From: JBKHHU01 sp046539045
Lineage (GTDB): Bacteria; Planctomycetota; Phycisphaerae; SM23-33
Reading direction: 5' to 3'
Length of the DNA stretch: 9,084 bases
NCBI GenBank assembly: GCA_046539045.1
Contig: JBKHHU010000148.1
Location: forward strand, 1 to 9,084
In this document: one piece after another, positions 1 to 6,552 of the stretch
Layout of the letters: every line of letters starts with the position of its first letter
Position numbering within the stretch: position 1 is the first letter of the stretch
Notes under the pieces: generated by a model
Database searches by the model: none
Told to the model about the DNA's origin: nothing
The model's input: the letters and a program-made list of their open reading frames with translations, nothing else
Made by a program: the position numbers and the translations under genes

Positions 1-10
1 CGGCTGCATC

Positions 11-30
11 GGCAATGCTACGGCATTGCC
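11..30. repeat. Perfect 8-bp inverted repeat with 4-nt loop
   Basis: GGCAATGC at 11-18 and GCATTGCC at 23-30 are perfect reverse complements around the loop TACG. No T-run follows on the plus strand, so it is not a textbook intrinsic terminator. It could be the terminator stem of a gene left of the window, a protein-binding palindrome, or a dispersed repeat. The rest of positions 1-127 shows no gene I can support. Confidence 0.5.
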
Positions 31-127
31 TGCTTCGCCGTCCTTGTCAGGAACGTTTTCGCTGACGCTGAACCACGAAATTACTTCTGTCACTCACTCC
101 AGGCCCCTGCCCGGATGGAGAAGAACC

Positions 128-748
128 ATGCTGCTGGAACCAAATGATCACGTGCTCTTCTACGGCGACAGTATCACCGACGTCGGCCGGCGGAGCTGCG
201 GCGAGAAGCTTGGCGGCGGATATCCGCGCCTGCTGGCAAGTCAACTGGCTGCCGATCTGCCCGACTGGGAACTGACGTTCACCAACACCGGGATCAGCGG
301 GAACCGCATTTACGATCTGGAAGAGCGACTTGAGGAGGATCTGCTGGCCCACCGGCCGACCCTGGTGAGCATCCTGATCGGGATCAACGACACGTGGCGC
401 CGGTATGACCGCGATGTGGTTTCGCCCATCGAGGAGTTCGACGCGTCCTACCGGCGGATACTCCAGCGGATTGACGATGAACTGAGCGCCAAAATCGTCG
501 TCCTTGAGCCCTTCCTTCTGCCGGTTCCCGAGGCGAAGAAGCAGTGGCGTGAAGATCTGGATCCGCGTATCCAGGCAGTGCGGGAAATCGCTCGGGACAC
601 AGGGGCGACTTTCGTCCCGCTCGACGGATTGTTCGCCGCGGCCAGCTGTCGTCGCCGGATGGACTTCTGGCTGCCGGACGGCGTGCACCCGAGCCCGGCT
701 GGGCATGGACTGATCGCCGGCGCGTGGGCGGACGCGGTACTGGGATAA
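128..748 (+). CDS. SGNH/GDSL-family hydrolase (lipase/acylesterase-like)
   Basis: This is a 206-residue hydrolase of the SGNH/GDSL fold, which cleaves ester bonds in lipids or acetylated carbohydrates. All four signature blocks are present. Block I is FYGDSITD with the nucleophile Ser15. Block II is NTGISGN with oxyanion residue Gly55. Block III is IGINDTW with Asn87. Block V is PDGVHPS with Asp184 and His187 of the triad. The ATG at 128 follows GGAGAAG with suitable spacing and begins just before block I. The frame stays open upstream to a TTG at 26, but that stretch is low quality and unrelated to the family. No signal peptide is visible, so a cytoplasmic location is likely. It converges on the GH29 gene across a terminator. 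The substrate cannot be read from sequence; an acetyl esterase acting on sugars is plausible but inferred. Confidence 0.9.
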   Translation: MLLEPNDHVLFYGDSITDVGRRSCGEKLGGGYPRLLASQLAADLPDWELTFTNTGISGNRIYDLEERLEEDLLAHRPTLVSILIGINDTWRRYDRDVVSPIEEFDASYRRILQRIDDELSAKIVVLEPFLLPVPEAKKQWREDLDPRIQAVREIARDTGATFVPLDGLFAAASCRRRMDFWLPDGVHPSPAGHGLIAGAWADAVLG

Positions 749-794
749 CTCCGGGAGCCTTTCGCCCGGACGAGCTGGAGCATGGCGGTTAAGC

Positions 795-827
795 AAGGGG
801 TGGCGGGTCGAGAGCCCACCACCCCTT
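795..827. terminator. Hairpin terminator between convergent genes, probably bidirectional
   Basis: Two 13-nt arms, at 795-807 and 815-827, pair with a single C-A mismatch around a 7-nt loop. The stem is very GC-rich and lies between the stop of the SGNH hydrolase (748) and the stop of the GH29 gene (840). Downstream on the plus strand there are only short T runs (TTT, then TTT after CCCG). Termination efficiency is therefore uncertain, but the position suits shared use by both genes. Confidence 0.7.
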
Positions 828-839
828 TCCCGTTTGGCG

Positions 840-1844
840 CTACAGCCCGCGAATCTTCCCGACCTGCTCCAGACAATCCACATCCACGTCGCGGAGCAAT
901 CCCTTATTATTGGGAGCGGCATTGATGACGAAGTTCGCCCCGCGCCGGTTGCACTGGTCCAGCCAGTCCACCACCCACTGCGGCTCGCGAACACTGTTGT
1001 CATCTTCGTGCCAGAACCATTTCCCGCCGGCGAACATCCCCCTGCCGGTACCCGCGCTGAGCGTGTGACACACTTCCCCGGGCAGGTAGTCGCCGATTCC
1101 ACCACAGTAGTAGATCTTCTTGTCATCCTCGGCGGGCATCTTCTTCTCGAAGATACGAAAGTCGGCCGGCCAGGTGATAATCTCCCCGCTCCGCCCACTC
1201 GTTCCATTGTTGCCGACCAGACAATCCGGCTGGATGGTCTTGATGTGCTCGTAGATCTCCAGCCAATGCCACCGACGATCGTCCTGCCAGTCCACACCGC
1301 CCTTCTTCCAGCCGCCGTCGAACCAGATTTCGACGATCGGGCCATAGTTGGTCAGTAACTCGGCCAGTTGTCGCTTCATGTAGATGGCGTAGGAGTGATC
1401 GTGTTCGTACGACGGACAGTTGCGATCCCACAGCGAATAGTAGAAGGCGAGTTTCAGCCCGTGCTTACGGCAGGCTTCGGCGAGTTCGCCCACGACATCG
1501 CGCCCGAACGGCGTGTTCTTGACCGAGTATTCGGTCCAGCGGCTCGGCCAATTGCAGAAGCCGTCGTGGTGTTTTGTCACGAGCATCACATAGCCGATTC
1601 CCGCGGCCTTGGCGGCCCGGCACCACTGGTCGGCATCAAAATCAGTCGGGGTGAAGGTCTGCGGATCCAGGGTTCCGTCGGACCATTCGGCATCATTGAA
1701 CGTGTTGATCCCGAAGTGAACGAACATGCCGAATTTGAGGTCCATCCACGCCTGCTGTGCGGGGGTTGGTTTGACCTCCACCTTGGTATCGCCGGCTTTG
1801 GCTTCGCGGACTAGCATTTCCTGGATATACGGATCGAACGACAT
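840..1844 (-). CDS. GH29 alpha-L-fucosidase-like glycoside hydrolase
   Basis: This 334-residue protein matches the catalytic (beta/alpha)8 barrel of glycoside hydrolase family 29, retaining enzymes that release alpha-L-fucose. Motifs in order are KFGMFVHFG (37-45), TKHHDGF (90-96) and EIWFDGGW (172-179). By comparison with characterised fucosidases, His43, His92 and His93 would bind fucose, and Asp176 would be the nucleophile. The acid/base residue varies in this family; Glu257 in GEVCHTL is a candidate only. There is no signal peptide, and the protein ends near the end of the barrel, without the C-terminal beta-sandwich found in many ~450-residue members. The ATG has AGGAG (1851-1855) six bases upstream. 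It is the last gene of the minus-strand block, 38 nt after the nitroreductase. The sugar specificity is inferred and could differ. Confidence 0.88.
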   Translation of the reverse strand: MSFDPYIQEMLVREAKAGDTKVEVKPTPAQQAWMDLKFGMFVHFGINTFNDAEWSDGTLDPQTFTPTDFDADQWCRAAKAAGIGYVMLVTKHHDGFCNWPSRWTEYSVKNTPFGRDVVGELAEACRKHGLKLAFYYSLWDRNCPSYEHDHSYAIYMKRQLAELLTNYGPIVEIWFDGGWKKGGVDWQDDRRWHWLEIYEHIKTIQPDCLVGNNGTSGRSGEIITWPADFRIFEKKMPAEDDKKIYYCGGIGDYLPGEVCHTLSAGTGRGMFAGGKWFWHEDDNSVREPQWVVDWLDQCNRRGANFVINAAPNNKGLLRDVDVDCLEQVGKIRGL

Positions 1845-1882
1845 CGGTGTCTCCTGTGGCTGATGGGTCTGGGGTGTAGGGG

Positions 1883-2395
1883 TCAGGCGTCTGAACTAAA
1901 GCGGTTGTAGTGGACCACATTGATGAACTCGGACTTCTCGGGGCGACGGGGGCGTACGGCCGGTGCGCCGACGGCCAGGATTGCCCAGACCCGCAGGTTC
2001 TCCGGCACGCCTAGCAGGTCGCGCAGGTCCTTCTCGCACCGGCTTCGCGGGCCTTCTATCCAGCAGGAACCGTACCCCATCGCCACCGCAGCGAGGTGCA
2101 TATTCTGCATGGCGGCAGAGGCGTCCTGAATCCAATACTCGCCGAATTTCGTCGGCGTCGGGTCCATGACAACCACAATGGCGGCCGGGGCGTTCTTCAT
2201 CGCAGCGCTGATCGGGCGGAGTTCATCCATCGTCTCCGGCTCATCGATGATGATATACTGCCGCAGTTGGGCGTTCACCCCGCTGGGGGCTTCGATGCCC
2301 GCGCGGACCAGTTCCTCAAGGGCCTCTCGCGGCACCGGCTCGCCGGTGAAATTACGGACGCTGCGGCGCTCAGTGATCACTTCGAAAAAGTCCAT
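1883..2395 (-). CDS. Nitroreductase-family FMN oxidoreductase
   Basis: This 170-residue protein belongs to the nitroreductase family, FMN enzymes that reduce nitro groups, quinones or flavins with NAD(P)H. Visible family features are the N-terminal ERRSVRNF (9-16), where the arginines contact the FMN phosphate, APSGVNAQ (36-43), and GYGSCWIEG (107-115). The length is typical of the short form, and no ferredoxin domain is fused. I chose the ATG at 2395. It overlaps the TGA of the upstream DUF1638 gene by one base (TGATG) and has AAGGAG 5 nt upstream. A GTG one codon earlier is possible. The overlap implies translational coupling with DUF1638. Cys111 and Cys120 are present but have no assigned role. 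The substrate is unknown. Confidence 0.88.
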   Translation of the reverse strand: MDFFEVITERRSVRNFTGEPVPREALEELVRAGIEAPSGVNAQLRQYIIIDEPETMDELRPISAAMKNAPAAIVVVMDPTPTKFGEYWIQDASAAMQNMHLAAVAMGYGSCWIEGPRSRCEKDLRDLLGVPENLRVWAILAVGAPAVRPRRPEKSEFINVVHYNRFSSDA

Positions 2396-3183
2396 CACTG
2401 CTCCTTTTCATTCATTTGTACGTCGAGCACGTCATTGTCATTTCGCGCGACGAGTTTTCCCCCCGGTGGGATGATCACAAAATCCTCATCCCACTCGCCG
2501 CCAAACAGCCGTTCCAGCAGCGACAAATCGCCGGGAGCCTTCCGGAAAGTCCACCCGTTCTCCCGGGCTTCGGCCCGGGCAGCATCGATGAACGGCGACT
2601 CGTCGCAGACACCCATCTCAAGATAAAGCAGGTCGGTATAGTTTTTCCGCCAGTCACCGAGCGTCGAGAGGATGTAATCGGCGTTGTTCTTACCGTAGCG
2701 GGCAACCATGTCGGCGTAGCTCTCGGTGAGCCCCAAATGCTTCATCACGCCGGTCTGGCCGAAAGCGGGCTGTTCCGAACCGATCGCATCGTTCTCCCGC
2801 TCGGCCCACCCGGTCGTCATGTAGTACGTACCCGGATGCTCCTGAAACCATTTCATGTAGCGGTCCCGCGACCCGAAGAACAACGTGATGCAGTCGTGTG
2901 CCCGCGGGATCACCAGCGGGACCGACCGCGCTTCAAGCCCGACCAGCCCGTCGTTACATCGTGCATAGCCCAGAAGGATTGCATCGGCTTGGTCCGGTTC
3001 GACCTGATCCACCGTCTGCTGGATGCGGCTGAGCATGTCACGGGTTTCGAGGTCATGCAGTCCTTTGGGGAGGAATTGCACATCCACCCGATGCCCACAC
3101 CGAGCCGCCAGGTGGCAGGCCTCGCGATAGATGATTTCGCAGCCGATGAACTGAAAGCGTTTCTGAGCAATGGGTAACTTCAC
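2395..3183 (-). CDS. DUF1638 domain protein
   Basis: This 262-residue protein resembles the DUF1638 family over most of its length. Matching segments are GCEIIYREAC (14-23), LPKGLHDLE (38-46), LLGYARCNDGLVGLEA (70-85), PLVIPRAHDCITLFFGS (89-105) and PGTYYMTTGWAE (117-128). Potential ligands sit in these conserved blocks: Cys15, Cys23, His43, Cys76, His96 and Cys98, suggesting metal or cofactor binding. The family has no established reaction that I know of. From memory, members often lie near corrinoid-dependent methyltransferase genes, but none is visible here. No signal peptide or TM segment is seen. The start is a GTG with AGGAAG seven bases upstream. An ATG at 3190 is out of frame. The gene starts 17 nt after the zinc-ribbon gene, and its stop overlaps the nitroreductase start. 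Confidence 0.85.
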   Translation of the reverse strand: MKLPIAQKRFQFIGCEIIYREACHLAARCGHRVDVQFLPKGLHDLETRDMLSRIQQTVDQVEPDQADAILLGYARCNDGLVGLEARSVPLVIPRAHDCITLFFGSRDRYMKWFQEHPGTYYMTTGWAERENDAIGSEQPAFGQTGVMKHLGLTESYADMVARYGKNNADYILSTLGDWRKNYTDLLYLEMGVCDESPFIDAARAEARENGWTFRKAPGDLSLLERLFGGEWDEDFVIIPPGGKLVARNDNDVLDVQMNEKEQ

Positions 3184-3200
3184 GACACATCTTCCTGGAA

Positions 3201-4667
3201 CTACTGAGCGCGGCGAGTGTAAACGATCTGGTGCATCGGCTGATCGGACAAGTACAGGATCAGAGTCTGGCCGTCGTCGATCAGGCGCAGCTTGCCCTGC
3301 AGGCGATGCCCACCGGCCTTCAGGTCAACCGAATAGAGATTGGGCGCGATCGACTTGGCCGTGCCCGCCACCGGCGCCTGGGGGATTCTGACATGAACGG
3401 AATCATCTGCCGCAGTGACTTCAAGGCGATGGTCGACCGCCTGCTGAACCGCTGCCATGGCGGGATCCGGCAACATCGGCTGGAGCGACCGCGGCGGATG
3501 CTCTCGCCACGTCCCGACAATGGCACCCGCCGGAGCGGGCTCGGGCTGCAGATCCACCGTCACTTCGGACTCTCCCACACCGGCGACGGCCAGGACACCG
3601 GTACCGGCCAGTTCGGGCAGTTCAAAGGTCATTCGAACGAGCCGCTTCTCCCGCGGCTCGAGGCGCAAGCGGTCCAGCCGCCGCCCCAGCAGGGAATCGC
3701 TTTCGCGCGAACTGAACTCGATCAGCGCCGCGACGATCTGGCCAAAACGGAGTTGCACCGATCGCCCCGGGTTGCGGATCAGCACGGGTTCGTCGCCGGC
3801 CTTCACGACGGCCTCGATTTCCAGGTAGGTTTTGTCAGGTGCTGCCGGATAATAGCCGCCCGCCCGGAAATGCCCGGGTTGCTGCCCGACAAGAGCGAAA
3901 CTCGCCGACGATCGCGCCGGCTGCGGCGGGATCGGTTTACTGGTGATTCGGGTAGTCGGTTTATCGGATGGGGCCGTAGCGACCACGACGGGACGGTCCG
4001 CCTGGTTCGGGGTCTGCTTGACAACATCCGGATCACCGGTCTGACCGAGGATCTCCGACGTATCCGATGCGGTATCGTCGGTAGCGTCTTCTTTGCCAGA
4101 CGTAAAGAGCGCCATGAGCACAATTCCGGCGATGACGACCGCAGCAACACCGATCCCTCCCAGAATCATCAGGCCGGACATCCGCTTCCGGTCCTCGGCG
4201 GGAATTTCATTCTCCGCCCCCGGTTCATAAGGCGCTATCTCCGGCCGGCCGGGCAGTTCCGGCTCCTCGATCGCGGGATACTCGCCGGAATGATCCGCAT
4301 CGAGTTCTTCGGTCTTCCCCTCAATCCCCTGAGAGGCCAGCCGCAGGCCGAGCATGGCGAAATCGTCTTCCTCGTCCAGGTCCGCCAGTGCCGGGATTCT
4401 GATATTCTTCCCGCACCCCGGGCAGCGGGCCCTTTTTCCAGCCAGCCGGGAACCCACCCACAGCCCTCGTTTGCACCCGCCGCAGATGACGCGGATCTTC
4501 CGCTCCATCGCCTTCCGGGCAGCCTGGGCGAACTCCTCGCCATCGTCTGTGAACTCCAGGCCCATTACGCTTTCGCCCGGAGAGAGAGCCAATTGAGAAA
4601 GCGGCACGCGGTGACCGCATTCGCCGCAGACAGCCGTCTGGTCCGAACGGCTTTCCACGTCAATCAT
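3201..4667 (-). CDS. Zinc-ribbon, single-TM protein with DUF4352-like and lipocalin-like C-terminal regions
   Basis: The ATG form has 488 residues. An N-terminal knuckle CGEC (14-17) is followed by a full zinc ribbon, CGGC (62-65) and CPGC (82-85). After an acidic stretch and EDRKRM comes one TM helix (about 164-188), then a Pro/Thr-rich linker (about 190-250). A beta-rich region (about 278-372) resembles DUF4352-type domains, and a C-terminal segment from GTWREHP (385) to YTRR is lipocalin-like. Positive charges before the helix predict zinc ribbons inside and the C-terminal part outside. This architecture is familiar from planctomycetes, but the function is unknown. The start is doubtful: reading upstream in frame adds LCGQCGA, completing the first ribbon as CX2CX15CX2C, yet no ATG, GTG or TTG lies in frame there. 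No Shine-Dalgarno precedes the ATG at 4667. It probably belongs to the nadE operon. Confidence 0.75.
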   Translation of the reverse strand: MIDVESRSDQTAVCGECGHRVPLSQLALSPGESVMGLEFTDDGEEFAQAARKAMERKIRVICGGCKRGLWVGSRLAGKRARCPGCGKNIRIPALADLDEEDDFAMLGLRLASQGIEGKTEELDADHSGEYPAIEEPELPGRPEIAPYEPGAENEIPAEDRKRMSGLMILGGIGVAAVVIAGIVLMALFTSGKEDATDDTASDTSEILGQTGDPDVVKQTPNQADRPVVVATAPSDKPTTRITSKPIPPQPARSSASFALVGQQPGHFRAGGYYPAAPDKTYLEIEAVVKAGDEPVLIRNPGRSVQLRFGQIVAALIEFSSRESDSLLGRRLDRLRLEPREKRLVRMTFELPELAGTGVLAVAGVGESEVTVDLQPEPAPAGAIVGTWREHPPRSLQPMLPDPAMAAVQQAVDHRLEVTAADDSVHVRIPQAPVAGTAKSIAPNLYSVDLKAGGHRLQGKLRLIDDGQTLILYLSDQPMHQIVYTRRAQ

Positions 4668-4704
4668 CGCGCCACATTGTCCGCAAAGAATCTGTAAAAG
4701 CCGG

Positions 4705-6354
4705 TCACTCTCCCTGCACGTACCGCTGGGCGATCGGCATGCGTCTGCCCGACCCGAAAGCCCGTGGGGAAACCTTCAGCACGGGAGCCGCCTGCTGCCG
4801 CTTGTACTCATTCCTATCGACCATCCGCACGATCCGATTGACGGTATCGGCGTCGAACCCGTCGGCGATGATCTGCCGGGCTGTATGGTCATCCTCAATA
4901 TACCGTTTGAGCACCTCGTCCAGCAACTCGTAAGGCGGTAGCGAGTCCTGATCCACCTGGTCGGGCTTCAGCTCAGCCGAAGGAGGCTTGACGATCGTGT
5001 TCTCGGGAATACGGTCTGTCCCCACCTCGGCGTTCAACTGACGGGCCAGAGCGTACACCTGAGTTTTCAGAACGTCACCGATAGGCGCCAATCCACCGCA
5101 CATGTCACCGTAAAGGGTACAGTAGCCCACCGACAGTTCCGACTTGTTCCCGGTCGCAAGCGGCAGGTGTCCCTCGGCGTTGCTCAATGCCATCACCAGG
5201 TTCCCCCGGATTCGCGCCTGGATGTTCTCGCCCGCCACTCCGGCGAGTTTGTCGCCAAAGGTCTTCACGACGCTACGCTCAAACGCGTGGTGCATGTCTT
5301 CGATGGCGACGGTCTTGTGAGGCATACCGAGGCTTCTGGCGAGTTTCTCCGCGTCGGAGACGCTGTGACCGCTGCTGTAGCGGCTTGGCATGAGCAGTCC
5401 GAAGACATTCTCCGGACCCAGCGCATCGGCAGCCACGGTCGCGACGACCGCCGAATCGATCCCGCCGGACAGGCCCAGCACCACGCTGGAGAACCCGCAC
5501 TTGCGGGTATAGTCGCCGATGCCCAGCTTGAGCGCGCAGCTGAGCCGTCGCATCTCGTCCTCGATTTCCTCACACCGCCCAGCGTCCGCGGAATCACAGT
5601 CGACGATGAGAAGATCTTCCTCGAAGCTCCTGGCCCTGCCGACGATCTTCCCGCTGCCGGAGACAACACAACTGGCCCCGTCGAAGACCAGTTCGTCATT
5701 CCCGCCAACCTGATTCACGTAGACAATCGGCTTGCCGAACCGTCTGGCCTGGCGGGAGAAGAGATCTTCCCGCACAGCGGCTTTGCCGACGTGGAACGGG
5801 CTGGCGGCCATGTTGATAATGATATCCGCCCCTTGGCGGTCCAGCGTCTCGATGGGATCCGTGCCGTAGAACGCCCTGCCGAGAGCTTCGGCGTCCCACA
5901 TATCCTCACAGATGCTCAGCCCCAGCCGGGTGTCGGCGACCTCGATGCACTGCGGGTCTTTTTCTCCGGGCTCAAAATAACGCGTCTCGTCGAAAACGTC
6001 GTAGGTTGGCAGGAGCGTCTTGACGTGAACGTGCTTGACCCGCCCTTCTTCCAGCAGCGCGGCGACGTTCTGCAGCGGCCGACCCTGCTGCTCCGGGTTC
6101 CGCCGGACGTAGCCGACCAGCGCGGAGATACCGCGACAGCGAGCGGCCATATCTTCCACGGCGGCCTCGGTTTCCGCGACGAACTCCTCCTTTGCCAGCA
6201 GATCCCGCGGGGGATAGCCCACCACGGAAAGCTCCCCGAAAACGACCAGATCGGTGTGCTGAGACCGAGCCTCATTGATCATTTCCTCGATCCGGGCACA
6301 ATTTCCGGGGATATCTCCGACGGTGGGGTTGTACTGAGCGAGTGCGATTCTCAT
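4705..6354 (-). CDS. nadE: Glutamine-dependent NAD+ synthetase
   Basis: This 549-residue enzyme makes NAD+ from deamido-NAD+, ATP and glutamine, the last step of NAD biosynthesis. The N-terminal half is a nitrilase-type glutaminase with the triad Glu41 (FGELSV), Lys112 (HVKTLLP) and Cys149 (SICEDMW). The C-terminal half is the synthetase, with the pyrophosphate-binding loop LSGGIDSA (295-302) and the conserved TGNKSELSVGYCTLYGD (401-417). Length and order fit the bacterial two-domain form. The start at MRIALAQYNP is chosen because the glutaminase domain begins there; the frame is open upstream to 6459, but those residues do not fit the family. The Shine-Dalgarno is weak. It is the first gene of the minus-strand block. 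AGGGAG near its 3' end may serve the next gene. Assignment is secure. Confidence 0.96.
   Translation of the reverse strand: MRIALAQYNPTVGDIPGNCARIEEMINEARSQHTDLVVFGELSVVGYPPRDLLAKEEFVAETEAAVEDMAARCRGISALVGYVRRNPEQQGRPLQNVAALLEEGRVKHVHVKTLLPTYDVFDETRYFEPGEKDPQCIEVADTRLGLSICEDMWDAEALGRAFYGTDPIETLDRQGADIIINMAASPFHVGKAAVREDLFSRQARRFGKPIVYVNQVGGNDELVFDGASCVVSGSGKIVGRARSFEEDLLIVDCDSADAGRCEEIEDEMRRLSCALKLGIGDYTRKCGFSSVVLGLSGGIDSAVVATVAADALGPENVFGLLMPSRYSSGHSVSDAEKLARSLGMPHKTVAIEDMHHAFERSVVKTFGDKLAGVAGENIQARIRGNLVMALSNAEGHLPLATGNKSELSVGYCTLYGDMCGGLAPIGDVLKTQVYALARQLNAEVGTDRIPENTIVKPPSAELKPDQVDQDSLPPYELLDEVLKRYIEDDHTARQIIADGFDADTVNRIVRMVDRNEYKRQQAAPVLKVSPRAFGSGRRMPIAQRYVQGE
4710..4715 (-). promoter_or_regulatory. 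Shine-Dalgarno-like AGGGAG at the end of nadE, probably serving the zinc-ribbon gene
   Basis: AGGGAG on the minus strand lies within the last codons of nadE, before its TGA at 4707-4705. It is about 42 nt upstream of the ATG at 4667, too far for that start. It is one base from an out-of-frame GTG (4708-4706), nine bases from in-frame CTT (4700) and 18 from in-frame ATT (4691). It is the only good ribosome-binding site near the gene start, which supports a start upstream of 4667. Confidence 0.45.
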
Positions 6355-6416
6355 GAAAACACCATTGATGGACCCGATTTTCTGCAACCGGGCAAGATAA
6401 ACTACCAACCTTTTGC

Positions 6417-6433
6417 CGATACGAGTATCGTAT
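6417..6433. promoter_or_regulatory. Overlapping palindromes between nadE and the lipoprotein gene (possible operator)
   Basis: CGATAC (6417-6422) and GTATCG (6425-6430) form a perfect 6-bp inverted repeat with a 2-nt spacer. ATACGA (6419-6424) and TCGTAT (6428-6433) form a second one that overlaps it. The site lies in the roughly 200-nt space between divergent genes and is 63 nt upstream of the nadE start. Such a compact AT-containing palindrome could bind a dimeric regulator. I could not place convincing -35/-10 boxes around it, and no second copy of the motif was noticed in the window. Confidence 0.35.
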
Positions 6434-6552
6434 TCAACATGGTTTACGTGCTCTACCAAACCGGTCCCGGCGCGGCGCCTGACCGGCTGTAGAGTAATAT
6501 GTCAGCACCCGAACGGGTAGCATTTCTTTATTGTCGGCAAAAGGGAGACAAC

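Noticed and set aside
47..1345. Minus-strand open frame of 432 codons across the SGNH gene and part of the GH29 gene
   Set aside because: It overlaps two well-supported genes in other frames, and its composition is Arg/Ser-rich without domains.
2416..3177. Plus-strand open frame of 253 codons opposite DUF1638
   Set aside because: It is a shadow of the conserved DUF1638 gene and has no family features.
3231..4697. Plus-strand open frame of 488 codons opposite the zinc-ribbon gene
   Set aside because: It is a mirror of the minus-strand gene in GC-rich DNA. The product is rich in Arg, His and Gln with no domain, while the minus-strand frame has zinc knuckles, a TM helix and operon spacing.
6355..6459. 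N-terminal extension of NadE from an ATG at 6459
   Set aside because: NAD+ synthetases start at the MRIALAQ segment. The extra 35 residues are unconserved in character and cover the intergenic palindrome.
6440..6475. tRNA D-arm-like string TTTGGTAGAGCA on the minus strand
   Set aside because: No T-arm consensus, anticodon stem or acceptor stem can be folded around it, so it is not a tRNA gene.
5167..6492. Plus-strand open frame of 441 codons opposite nadE
   Set aside because: The opposite strand encodes a full NAD+ synthetase with all catalytic motifs. The antisense product has no recognisable motif.
6355..6552. Possible NAD-responsive riboswitch or clear promoter upstream of nadE
   Set aside because: I found no convincing -35/-10 pair or riboswitch consensus by eye. 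A covariance-model search would decide; a significant hit would support it.
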